Part shown: one piece after another, positions 1 through 6,231 of the stretch
How positions within the stretch are numbered: the first letter of the stretch is position 1
Layout of the letters: the number at the start of each line of letters is the position of its first letter
Assembly: GCA_027451265.1 (NCBI GenBank)
Contig: DAIDJT010000028.1
Coordinates: 1-14,956 of the forward strand
DNA from: Bacteroidales bacterium
Lineage (GTDB): Bacteria > Bacteroidota > Bacteroidia > Bacteroidales > VadinHA17
Reading direction: 5' to 3'
DNA: 14,956 nucleotides
The notes under the pieces: model-generated
Database searches by the model: none
Told to the model about the DNA's origin: nothing
Seen by the model: the letters and a program-made list of their open reading frames with translations, nothing else
Translations under genes and position numbers: made by a program

Positions 1-1172
1 AGAGGGGTGACGTCAAGAAGAAGCACATCCTTTACCTCGCCGGTGAGCACGCCGCCCTGGATGGCAGCTCCGACGGCAACGACCTCATCCGGGTTGACTC
101 CCTTTGAGGGAACCTTGCCGAAGAACTTCTCAACTATCTGCTGAATGGCCGGGATACGTGTTGAGCCTCCCACCAGTAAAACCTCATCGATGTCTGAAGT
201 CTTCATTCCGGCATCATCAAGCGCCTTCTGGCAAGGCCCGATGACTGCATTTATAAGTTTGTCAGTCAGCTTCTCAAACTGGGCCCTTGTCAGTGTCTTG
301 ACAAGGTGTTTGGGAATACCGTTCACCGGCATGATATAGGGGAGGTTGATCTCCGTGGTTGTGGTGCTTGAGAGCTCTATCTTGGCTTTTTCTGCTGCTT
401 CCTTCAGTCTCTGGAGAGCCATCGGGTCTTTGCGGAGGTCTATTCCTTCCTCCCTCTGGAACTCATCAGCCAGCCAGTCAATGATCAGGTGGTCAAAGTC
501 ATCACCGCCAAGGTGGGTGTCACCGTTGGTTGACTTGACCTCAAAGACACCGTCGCCAAGCTCAAGGATGGAAATATCGAAGGTGCCGCCTCCAAGGTCG
601 AACACTGCGATCTTGAGGTCATGGGCCTTCTTGTCAAGGCCGTATGCCAGTGATGCTGCAGTAGGCTCGTTGATGATACGCTTGACCTTAAGCCCTGCGA
701 TCTCACCGGCCTCCTTGGTAGCCTGACGCTGTGAGTCATTGAAGTATGCAGGAACGGTAATGACAGCTTCCGTGACCTCCTGGCCAAGGTAATCCTCGGC
801 GGTCTTCTTCATCTTCTGAAGCACTATTGCGGAGATTTCCTGCGGAGAGTAGTTGCGGTCATCTATCTTCACCCTCGGGGTGTTGTTGTCACCGCGGATG
901 ACCTCGTAGGTCATCTTTTTCATTTCGTTGGTAACCTCGTCATAGCTTCTTCCCATGAAGCGTTTTATTGATGAGACGGTTTTACGCGGATTGGTGATGG
1001 CCTGTCTTTTTGCGGGGTCACCCACCTTGCGCTCACCATTCTCAAGAAATGCAACCACTGAGGGGGTGGTTCGCTTGCCTTCACTGTTGGGTATCACCAC
1101 AGGCTCGTTGCCTTCCATCACTGAAACGCATGAGTTGGTGGTTCCCAGGTCAATACCGATAATTTTTCCCAT
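1..1172 (-). CDS. dnaK: Chaperone protein DnaK (Hsp70), 5' part, runs off the left edge
   Basis: Reading the minus strand from the ATG at 1172 gives 390 complete codons before the window ends, so the 3' end is missing. DnaK is the cytosolic Hsp70 chaperone: ATP binding and hydrolysis drive substrate capture and release together with DnaJ and GrpE. The N-terminal ATPase domain is whole. Visible motifs are phosphate-1 loop GIDLGTTNSC (6-15), NEPTAASLAYG (169-178 region), phosphate-2 loop FDLGGGTFD (191-199) and adenosine motif VLLVGGSTRIP (331-341). The last residues, VLLLDVTP (383-390), are the conserved interdomain linker, so the cut falls just before the substrate-binding domain; a full protein would be about 630-640 residues. 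The start is fixed by the family N-terminus MGKIIGIDLGTTNS. It is divergent from panB across 236 bp holding a sigma-54-like element. Identification is secure. Confidence 0.98.
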   Translation of the reverse strand, partial: MGKIIGIDLGTTNSCVSVMEGNEPVVIPNSEGKRTTPSVVAFLENGERKVGDPAKRQAITNPRKTVSSIKRFMGRSYDEVTNEMKKMTYEVIRGDNNTPRVKIDDRNYSPQEISAIVLQKMKKTAEDYLGQEVTEAVITVPAYFNDSQRQATKEAGEIAGLKVKRIINEPTAASLAYGLDKKAHDLKIAVFDLGGGTFDISILELGDGVFEVKSTNGDTHLGGDDFDHLIIDWLADEFQREEGIDLRKDPMALQRLKEAAEKAKIELSSTTTTEINLPYIMPVNGIPKHLVKTLTRAQFEKLTDKLINAVIGPCQKALDDAGMKTSDIDEVLLVGGSTRIPAIQQIVEKFFGKVPSKGVNPDEVVAVGAAIQGGVLTGEVKDVLLLDVTP

Positions 1173-1222
1173 TGTTATACTGATTTGTTATCTAAGTTTC
1201 GTTCTTTAACTCCTCTGAAATG

Positions 1223-1237
1223 ACAATGTTTGTGCCA
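1223..1237 (-). promoter_or_regulatory. Candidate sigma-54-like promoter upstream of dnaK
   Basis: On the minus strand this reads TGGCACAAACATTGT. It keeps the sigma-54 GG-N10-G spacing and the TGGCAC half, but has GT instead of the consensus GC at -12. Initiation about 12 bp further on would give a leader of roughly 39 nt before the dnaK ATG at 1172. No exact TAnnTTTG (housekeeping) element was found upstream of dnaK. The match is one short motif with one mismatch at an important base, so this is a suggestion only. Confidence 0.3.
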
Positions 1238-1285
1238 CAACGTTCAGCCGGGGGTGATTATGAAATTATGTCATGGTCATACTAA

Positions 1286-1329
1286 CCTGCCGGCAGTCAT
1301 GGTTTTCATGAAAATGACAAAACGGCAGG
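1286..1329. repeat. Nested palindromes in the dnaK/panB divergent intergenic region
   Basis: CCTGCCG (1286-1292) is the inverse of CGGCAGG (1323-1329). Between them lies the perfect 12-bp palindrome TTTTCATGAAAA (1303-1314), and CTGCCGGCAG (1287-1296) is itself a perfect palindrome. The heptamer GTCATGG also occurs twice (1270-1276 and 1296-1302). This could be a dimeric repressor operator between the two promoters or a structured leader. No T tract follows, so a terminator is unlikely. Confidence 0.35.
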
Positions 1330-1369
1330 CCATGGCAAAAGAATCCGGGGCGAATGGTAATCAACCTTC

Positions 1370-1377
1370 TAATTTTG
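1370..1377 (+). promoter_or_regulatory. Candidate Bacteroidota -7 element for panB
   Basis: TAATTTTG is an exact match to TAnnTTTG and sits 31 bp before the panB ATG. There is no TTTG at the expected -33 position (around 1346-1349 the sequence is G-rich), so only half of the promoter is supported. Confidence 0.4.
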
Positions 1378-1408
1378 TAGCTTTGCGGTAACTATAAAAC
1401 CGGGAAAT

Positions 1409-2224
1409 ATGTCAGTACAGAAGACTGTTAAGATAGTTACCACCCATGTGCTTTACGAGATGAAGCTGAAGGGGGAGAAGATATCCATGCTTACTGCATA
1501 TGACTATTCGATGGCGAGGATCCTTGACGAGTCAGGCATTGATGTGATCCTTGTAGGTGATTCGGCTTCAAATGTGATGGCAGGTTTTGACACAACGCTG
1601 CCCATTACGCTTGACAACATGATTTATCATGCTGCGTCAGTGGTCAGGGGAGTGAAACGTGCGCTGGTAGTGGTTGATCTTCCTTTTGGCACCTACCAGG
1701 GCAATTCGCGCGAAGCGCTGGCATCAGCCATCAGGATCATGAAGGAGACCGGCGCCAGTGCAGTCAAACTGGAGGGAGGACGCGAGATAGTGGAGTCGAT
1801 TGAGCGAATCCTGTCAGCCGGGATTCCTGTGATGGGTCACCTGGGACTGACACCGCAGTCGATCCACAAGTTCGGGACCTATGTGGTCAGGGCCCGTGAG
1901 GAGGAAGAGGCGAGGAAGCTCAAGGAGGATGCAAAGATCATTGAAAAGGCCGGTTGCTTTGCCATAGTGCTGGAAAAGATTCCGGCAGCACTGGCAGGCG
2001 AGGTGGCAGAGTCAGTCAAAGTGCCGGTGATAGGGATAGGAGCCGGGCGGCAGGTGGACGGGCAGGTACTGGTGCTGCATGACATGCTGGGCATCAATAT
2101 GGAGTTCTCACCCCGCTTCCTCAGGAGATATCATAACCTCTATGACGAGATAAAGGGTGCAGTGCATCATTATATTGCTGATGTGAGATCAGGCGAATTC
2201 CCCAACGAGAAGGAACAATACTAG
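1409..2224 (+). CDS. panB: 3-methyl-2-oxobutanoate hydroxymethyltransferase (ketopantoate hydroxymethyltransferase)
   Basis: This 271-residue protein has the usual PanB length. PanB is a cytosolic TIM-barrel enzyme that transfers a hydroxymethyl group from 5,10-methylene-tetrahydrofolate to 2-oxoisovalerate, giving ketopantoate for pantothenate and CoA synthesis. Family motifs are clear: MLTAYDYSMARILDESGID (27-45), VGDSASNVMAG with the metal-ligand Asp (49-59), VVVDLPFGTY (86-95), AVKLEGG (117-123), VMGHLGLTPQS (140-150), the catalytic-glutamate stretch FAIVLEKIPA (184-193) and GIGAGRQVDGQVLVLHDMLG (210-229). The ATG follows a short AT-rich leader with no strong Shine-Dalgarno, normal for the phylum. 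A 7-bp repeat array starts 2 bp after the stop. No other pan gene is in the window. Confidence 0.97.
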   Translation: MSVQKTVKIVTTHVLYEMKLKGEKISMLTAYDYSMARILDESGIDVILVGDSASNVMAGFDTTLPITLDNMIYHAASVVRGVKRALVVVDLPFGTYQGNSREALASAIRIMKETGASAVKLEGGREIVESIERILSAGIPVMGHLGLTPQSIHKFGTYVVRAREEEEARKLKEDAKIIEKAGCFAIVLEKIPAALAGEVAESVKVPVIGIGAGRQVDGQVLVLHDMLGINMEFSPRFLRRYHNLYDEIKGAVHHYIADVRSGEFPNEKEQY

Positions 2225-2226
2225 GG

Positions 2227-2310
2227 GAATTGCGAGTTGCGAATTGCGAGTTGCGAGTTGGGAATTTGGAGTTGCGTATTGCAAGTTGCGAGTTGGGATT
2301 TTGGATTTGT
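2227..2310. repeat. Heptanucleotide tandem array A (12 units) after panB
   Basis: Twelve consecutive 7-bp units run without a break in phase: GAATTGC, GAGTTGC, GAATTGC, GAGTTGC, GAGTTGG, GAATTTG, GAGTTGC, GTATTGC, AAGTTGC, GAGTTGG, GATTTTG, GATTTGT. Written in another phase the consensus is GCGANTT. Units vary in sequence but keep exact 7-bp spacing. The array starts 2 bp after the panB TAG and fills half of the gap to the pseudouridine synthase gene. There are no unique spacers, so it is not CRISPR. The same unit reappears inverted at 6232-6336. Confidence 0.9.
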
Positions 2311-2395
2311 GGCCGGGTCAGCTGGCTGGCGGATGTGCAAAATGCCGGTTGCGGGTACGGAAGTAATAAAAAACTGAAATAACAAAAGGAAAGGG

Positions 2396-3082
2396 ATGGG
2401 GAAGGAACAGCCTGAAATATTGTACGAAGACAATCATATTATCATAGTCAACAAACGGTCATCGGACCTGGTGCAGGGTGACGGCACGGGTGATGAGTCG
2501 CTGGATAACATCGTCAGGGCATACATCAAGGAGAAATACAGCAAGCCGGGAGATGTCTTTCTGGGTGTGGTACACCGTCTTGACAGGCCTGTCAGCGGTT
2601 GTGTTGTCTATGCCCGCACCTCGAAGGCTCTCACCCGTCTCAGTGAACTCTTCAGGACACGTGATGTAAAGAAGAATTACTGGGCCATTGTTACCGACCG
2701 GCCGCCTGCCGAGGAGGGCACTCTCCAGAACTACCTGAAAAAGAACGAGAAACAGAACAAGTCATATGTCTATGACAAAGAGGTAAAGGATTCAAAGAGC
2801 GCTGAGTTGTCTTATAAGATACTGGCCCGTTCCGAGAGGTATTACCTGCTTGAGATTGATCTTCACACCGGCAGGCATCACCAGATAAGGGCACAGCTGG
2901 CTGCTGCCGGATGCCCCATCAGGGGTGACCTTAAGTACGGGGCGAAGCGTTCGAACGAGGGAGGCGGAATATCACTTCATTCCAGGAGGATCTCCTTCAT
3001 TCACCCGGTAAGGAATGAGGAGATAAGCGTTGTGGCCCAGGTGCCTGATGACCGCATCTGGAAGCTCTTCAGGAACGTCTGA
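2396..3082 (+). CDS. RluA/RluD-family RNA pseudouridine synthase
   Basis: This 228-residue protein isomerises uridine to pseudouridine in RNA; the target, rRNA or tRNA, cannot be read from the sequence. The catalytic motif HRLDRPVSG (60-68) carries the nucleophilic Asp63. Other family motifs are ILYEDNHIIIVNK (8-20), KNYWAIV (93-99), LHTGRHHQIRAQL (156-168), GDLKYG (177-182) and SLHSRRISFIHP (193-204). There is no N-terminal S4 RNA-binding domain, so it resembles the short RluA/TruC-like or Bacteroidota single-domain forms rather than full RluD. The start ATG follows the purine-rich AAAGGAAAGGG. It lies 171 bp after panB on the same strand with no clear promoter, so it may be co-transcribed. 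The usual 'D' subgroup label is uncertain, so no symbol is given. Confidence 0.93.
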   Translation: MGKEQPEILYEDNHIIIVNKRSSDLVQGDGTGDESLDNIVRAYIKEKYSKPGDVFLGVVHRLDRPVSGCVVYARTSKALTRLSELFRTRDVKKNYWAIVTDRPPAEEGTLQNYLKKNEKQNKSYVYDKEVKDSKSAELSYKILARSERYYLLEIDLHTGRHHQIRAQLAAAGCPIRGDLKYGAKRSNEGGGISLHSRRISFIHPVRNEEISVVAQVPDDRIWKLFRNV

Positions 3083-3173
3083 AGGCGTTTCCCGGGAATA
3101 CCGGGTGCGTACCTGTTGCAGACCTGTACCTGGCTGAAACCTTAACCTCACGGAGGGCTGAACGCTGTCCTGG

Positions 3174-3210
3174 TTAAAGAAAAAGAAGAGGCGCCTCTGC
3201 TGCGCCTCTT
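3174..3210 (-). terminator. Intrinsic terminator of the secreted-protein gene
   Basis: A perfect 9-bp stem, AAGAGGCGC (3186-3194) with GCGCCTCTT (3202-3210), encloses a 7-nt loop. On the minus strand it is followed by the T-rich CTTCTTTTTCTTT (3185 downwards). It therefore terminates transcription arriving from the gene at 3286-3750. On the plus strand the stem lacks a T tract, so it should act poorly for the pseudouridine synthase gene. Confidence 0.75.
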
Positions 3211-3217
3211 ACAAACT

Positions 3218-3243
3218 TAACCTAAAACTAACCTAAACCAACC
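3218..3243 (-). promoter_or_regulatory. Phased GGTT direct repeats beyond the secreted-protein gene (possible regulator site)
   Basis: On the minus strand GGTT occurs at 3243-3240, 3233-3230 and 3222-3219, the last two extended to GGTTA/GGTTAA, with 10- and 11-bp spacing. This copies the motif and spacing of the array at 3807-3843 upstream of the same gene. It lies in the 3' untranslated region next to the terminator hairpin, and no -7 element follows on either strand. It may be a second binding site for the same regulator, an RNA element, or chance. Confidence 0.35.
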
Positions 3244-3285
3244 ACCTGATGATTTTCCGGGCCCGGGCGGGACCGTAAGAAATAT

Positions 3286-3750
3286 TCATTTCTTCATCAG
3301 TATCTTTTGTACCTCATTGAGTATCTGATCAGCCTCCCTGGCTTTTTCTTTGGGAGCTCTTATATTAACAACAACTCCGTCGACAGAAATGTTGTAGAAT
3401 ACCCCTTCTTTTTCTTCAGGCATCCTGGTCATGCTCCTGCCAGGTGCTGCTCCTGCAGCCTCAGCGCGGCCTGGAAAACCGGCTGATCTTGCAGACCATA
3501 CCATCCTGCTTCCTTCACCGGGTTTCCTGATGATTCTTTTGCCTTCGCCAGTTTCAATAATCAGGTTGCCTCCCTCGTACCGGATGGTGTCACCCTCAAT
3601 TACTGTCGAGTCTTTTACCATGCCGTCTTCTTCAACAGTGACCACAACAACCTTCCTCTCGACATTTTTTGTTTCCTGTGCGGATAGTGTTGCCGTTCCG
3701 GCAAAGATGGCTGCCACTATTCCTATAACAGTTGAGAGTGCTTTTGTCAT
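3286..3750 (-). CDS. Small secreted protein of unknown function, divergent from the two-component operon
   Basis: This 154-residue protein is not recognised as a known family. Residues 1-24 form a Sec signal peptide (MTKA, hydrophobic STVIGIVAAIFAGTATLSA), with likely cleavage near SAQ-E. There is no lipobox, so the mature protein is probably periplasmic. The mature part has beta-rich segments (KVVVVTVEEDGMVKDSTV, GGNLIIETGEGKRII), a Gly/Ala/Arg-rich linker around 86-108, then another beta-rich stretch (VFYNISVDGVVVNIRAP) and a charged C-terminal helix ending MKK. Its promoter region is shared with the sensor-kinase operon across 132 bp containing four phased GTTAA repeats. The inference is that it is a target or periplasmic partner of that two-component system. 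The downstream hairpin with T tract is its terminator. Confidence 0.85.
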   Translation of the reverse strand: MTKALSTVIGIVAAIFAGTATLSAQETKNVERKVVVVTVEEDGMVKDSTVIEGDTIRYEGGNLIIETGEGKRIIRKPGEGSRMVWSARSAGFPGRAEAAGAAPGRSMTRMPEEKEGVFYNISVDGVVVNIRAPKEKAREADQILNEVQKILMKK

Positions 3751-3777
3751 TTCCTGTGCTTATTCTTTCTGACAGTA

Positions 3778-3785
3778 CAAAAATA
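3778..3785 (-). promoter_or_regulatory. Candidate -7 element for the secreted-protein gene
   Basis: The minus strand reads TATTTTTG, an exact TAnnTTTG, 27 bp upstream of the ATG at 3750. The expected -33 position (about 3806-3809) has no TTTG. Instead it carries the outermost GTTAA repeat (3807-3811), as expected for an activator-dependent promoter. Confidence 0.5.
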
Positions 3786-3806
3786 GTCCATAAAATCCGG
3801 GGAGGG

Positions 3807-3845
3807 GTTAACGGGAGGTTAAAACTGGTTAACAAAAAGTTAAAA
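3807..3845. promoter_or_regulatory. Four helically phased GTTAA direct repeats: candidate response-regulator operator
   Basis: GTTAA occurs at 3807-3811, 3818-3822, 3828-3832 and 3839-3843, so the starts are 11, 10 and 11 bp apart, one helical turn each. The first three are GGTTAA, and units two and four are GTTAAAAC. Direct repeats at about one-turn spacing are the typical binding mode of OmpR/PhoB-type dimers. The array lies between two divergent -7 elements and reaches the -33 zone of both, next to the gene pair that encodes such a regulator. Binding by that regulator is inferred, not shown. Confidence 0.6.
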
Positions 3846-3870
3846 CGGATTCCAACATTATTTATATGTA

Positions 3871-3878
3871 TAATTTTG
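3871..3878 (+). promoter_or_regulatory. Candidate -7 element for the sensor kinase operon
   Basis: TAATTTTG is an exact TAnnTTTG whose last base is only 4 bp before the kinase ATG at 3883. Transcription would start at or almost at the start codon, giving a leaderless or nearly leaderless mRNA if 3883 (or the in-frame ATG at 3889) is used. No TTTG lies at -33; the last GTTAA repeat ends just upstream of that zone. Confidence 0.45.
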
Positions 3879-3882
3879 CGGC

Positions 3883-5433
3883 ATGAACATGAAGAAATTC
3901 ACGGGTCTGATAGTTCTGATGGTGGTATCCATTGTGGCCATTATATGGGTTCAGGTGACATGGATCAGCAATTCTGTAAGTGCCCAGAATGAGCAGTTTG
4001 ATTTCTTCGTGATAAGCAGCCTGCGCAATACCGCGCACTCAATGGAGACGAACCGGAGGATGAATTTTCTCAATGAGATGTTCATCAGGGGATATTCGGC
4101 TCTTCCTCAGGCTATTGAACGTTCATCATCACAGGGTCTCACAACCGGGCGGTTCTCCATCCAGAGCCAGGCCAGTTCCGAAAGCGATTCAGTTGAGATA
4201 ATTGTATCTACAGATGACAATCCGCCTGCTAGGATGAAGGTTACCCGCGAGGAGGCCAGAGAAAAGATGGGTACCGGCATTGTGGTGGGCTCCGATGAAT
4301 ACATGCGTTGGATGCAGCAGCAGGCAAGCGAGTTTCAGTCGATGAGCAACCAGCTTGTGACTGAAATGTTTGTTTGGGAGAGGAACAAGGAAATAAACAA
4401 GGAGGAACTTCTGCAGACTCTCAGGGGAGAACTTGCCGCATCCGGTATAAAAACGCCATTTGAATTTGCCGTCATACGCGGTGACTCAATTATTGACGGG
4501 GTGTACAGCAAGGTGAAGAGGAAGGATTTCCTTGAAAGCCCGTACAAGGTCAGTCTCTTTACACAGGCCCTGTTCAGAAGAGGAGAGACGCTCTCCGTCG
4601 TTTTTCCGAGGAAGGCAAACTATGTCCTTGGAACGATGGGGCTTATGCTCGGGGGATTTGGTCTTTTCCTGGTGATAATTATTTCAACATTCGCGTTAAG
4701 CCTCTGGTTCATCATCAGGCAGAAGAAGACCTCAGAGATGCAGGCTGACTTCATCAATAACATGACTCATGAGTTCAAAACACCCATAGCCACAATCTCG
4801 CTGGCTGCCGACACCATTGCAAACAGCCGCGTCATAACGGATGAGGAAAGAGTGCGTCATTTCGTCAGCATGATAAAGAAGGAGAACCAGAGGATGAACA
4901 GGCAGGTCGAGACCATACTGCAGATAGCTACTCTTGACAAGCACGAGATGGATTTTGCATTTGCTCCCACCGATATGCATGAGGTAATCAGCCAGGCCAT
5001 AGATACCATAGAAATCCAGGTGACAGACAGGGGAGGGGTCATACACCGCAATCTGAATGCGGAAATCAGCGTTGTCACCGGTGATGCCGAACACCTGCGC
5101 AACCTGGTCCATAACCTGCTTGACAATGCGAACAAATACTCCGAGGGGGCGCCTGACATAACAGTCAGTACAAGAAGTAATGACAGCGGGATATTTCTTG
5201 ATGTTGCTGACAGGGGAATAGGAATGAGTAAATCAGTTCAGTACCGTGTTTTCGAACGCTTTTACAGGGAAACCACGGGCAATATTCACACTGTCAAGGG
5301 ATTCGGGCTTGGGCTTAATTATGTCAAAGCCATTGCCGATGCCCATGGCGGTACGGTGACCGTTGAAAGCGAGCCCGGTAAGGGAAGCATTTTTACAGTA
5401 TTTTTACCATTCAGGAGTGAATCAAGGGCATGA
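3883..5433 (+). CDS. Membrane sensor histidine kinase (RprX-like)
   Basis: This 516-residue kinase sits in the inner membrane. TM1 is at about 8-28 and TM2 at about 249-278, enclosing a roughly 220-residue periplasmic sensor domain I cannot assign to a family. No HAMP domain is evident: TM2 leads almost directly into HisKA. The phosphoacceptor is His296 in NNMTHEFKTP (292-301). The ATP-binding domain has the N box NLVHNLLDNANKYS (407-420), G1 DRGIGM (443-448), F box VFERFYR (456-462) and G2 GFGLGLNYV (473-481), so the enzyme looks intact. Size and layout resemble Bacteroides RprX. It overlaps the regulator gene by ATGA, hence translational coupling. Start: ATG 3883 gives MNMKKF; ATG 3889 is an equally possible in-frame alternative. 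Confidence 0.95.
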   Translation: MNMKKFTGLIVLMVVSIVAIIWVQVTWISNSVSAQNEQFDFFVISSLRNTAHSMETNRRMNFLNEMFIRGYSALPQAIERSSSQGLTTGRFSIQSQASSESDSVEIIVSTDDNPPARMKVTREEAREKMGTGIVVGSDEYMRWMQQQASEFQSMSNQLVTEMFVWERNKEINKEELLQTLRGELAASGIKTPFEFAVIRGDSIIDGVYSKVKRKDFLESPYKVSLFTQALFRRGETLSVVFPRKANYVLGTMGLMLGGFGLFLVIIISTFALSLWFIIRQKKTSEMQADFINNMTHEFKTPIATISLAADTIANSRVITDEERVRHFVSMIKKENQRMNRQVETILQIATLDKHEMDFAFAPTDMHEVISQAIDTIEIQVTDRGGVIHRNLNAEISVVTGDAEHLRNLVHNLLDNANKYSEGAPDITVSTRSNDSGIFLDVADRGIGMSKSVQYRVFERFYRETTGNIHTVKGFGLGLNYVKAIADAHGGTVTVESEPGKGSIFTVFLPFRSESRA

Positions 5434-6122
5434 GCAGAAAGAGTGCAAGGATATTTCTGGTTGAGGATGATGTGAGCTTCGGATCGGTGCTCAAATCATA
5501 TCTCGAGATAAACGATTTTGAGGTTGACCTCGTGGATGACGGGAAGATGGCTTTGGAAACCTTTCGGCGGGGAGTATATGACCTATGCATACTGGACGTG
5601 ATGCTGCCGCATGTAGACGGCTTCACAATCGCCTCCGAGATCAGGGTCATGAATTCGGTCATACCCATTATTTTCCTTACGGCGAAGAAGCTTAAGGAGG
5701 ATCTGCTGCGCGGGTACGGCGTCGGAGCCGATGACTATATTACAAAGCCCTTTGATACCGATATACTCCTCCTCAAGATAAAGGCCATTATCGCCAGGAG
5801 AGACATTCAGGACGGCACGCGTGATATTTACGATATTGGAAAATATATTTTCAATTCAAAGCTTCGCACGCTGACTCTCGGTGACCAGGAGAGGCAGCTC
5901 TCACCCAAGGAGGGTCAGCTTCTCGAGATGCTCGCCATTACGCCGAATGCACTTGTAAGCCGCGAGGCTGCCCTGAAGAAGATATGGGGCGCAGATGATT
6001 ACTTTACAGCCCGAAGCATGGATGTCTATATTACCAAACTTCGCAAATACCTTAGTGATGACCCTCAGATTGTACTTAAGAACATCCATGGCAGCGGATT
6101 CCAGCTTGTGGTGGGGGAATAA
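5430..6122 (+). CDS. OmpR/PhoB-family response regulator (RprY-like)
   Basis: This 230-residue transcription factor has the standard layout. The receiver domain (about 6-120) has acidic pocket residues Asp13/Asp14, phosphorylation site Asp56 in LCILDVMLP (52-60), Thr84 and Lys106 in DDYITKPFD (101-109). The C-terminal winged-helix domain (about 131-228) includes the LSPKEGQLLEML stretch, the recognition region around TARSMDVYITKLRKYL and the wing LKNIHGSGFQLV. The ATG overlaps the kinase stop codon (5430-5433), so the two are co-expressed and almost certainly a cognate pair. Its likely DNA target is the phased GTTAA array upstream of the operon, implying autoregulation. An 8-bp tandem array begins 2 bp after its stop codon. 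No terminator hairpin with T tract was seen after it. Confidence 0.96.
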   Translation: MSRKSARIFLVEDDVSFGSVLKSYLEINDFEVDLVDDGKMALETFRRGVYDLCILDVMLPHVDGFTIASEIRVMNSVIPIIFLTAKKLKEDLLRGYGVGADDYITKPFDTDILLLKIKAIIARRDIQDGTRDIYDIGKYIFNSKLRTLTLGDQERQLSPKEGQLLEMLAITPNALVSREAALKKIWGADDYFTARSMDVYITKLRKYLSDDPQIVLKNIHGSGFQLVVGE

Positions 6123-6124
6123 TC

Positions 6125-6196
6125 GTCTGAAGGTCCGAAGGTCTGAAGGTCCTGCAGTCCTGCGGTCCTGCAGTCCTGCGGTCTGGCGGTCTTGCG
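6125..6196. repeat. Octanucleotide tandem array (9 units)
   Basis: Nine consecutive 8-bp units keep exact phase: GTCTGAAG, GTCCGAAG, GTCTGAAG, GTCCTGCA, GTCCTGCG, GTCCTGCA, GTCCTGCG, GTCTGGCG, GTCTTGCG. The array starts 2 bp after the regulator's TAA. Consensus GTC(C/T)TG(C/A)(G/A). CTGCAG palindromes occur at the junctions. The unit length and sequence differ from the 7-bp family next to it, so these are two repeat families in tandem. Confidence 0.85.
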
Positions 6197-6231
6197 GTAC
6201 AGGGGTTCACGGTCTGTTAAAGAAAAACCGG

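Noticed and set aside
2221..2433. Minus-strand 70-codon open frame across array A
   Set aside because: Its C-terminal half is only the translation of the 7-bp repeats (Asn-Ser-Gln-Leu-Ala-like runs), and it overlaps the real pseudouridine synthase start. It is a repeat artefact.
3257..3266. CCGGGCCCGG palindrome after the secreted-protein gene
   Set aside because: It is short, GC-only and has no T tract or partner motif. The better terminator is the 9-bp stem at 3186-3210.
4732..5159. Minus-strand open frames of 126 and 100 codons
   Set aside because: They are antisense to the catalytic core of the histidine kinase, so shadows.
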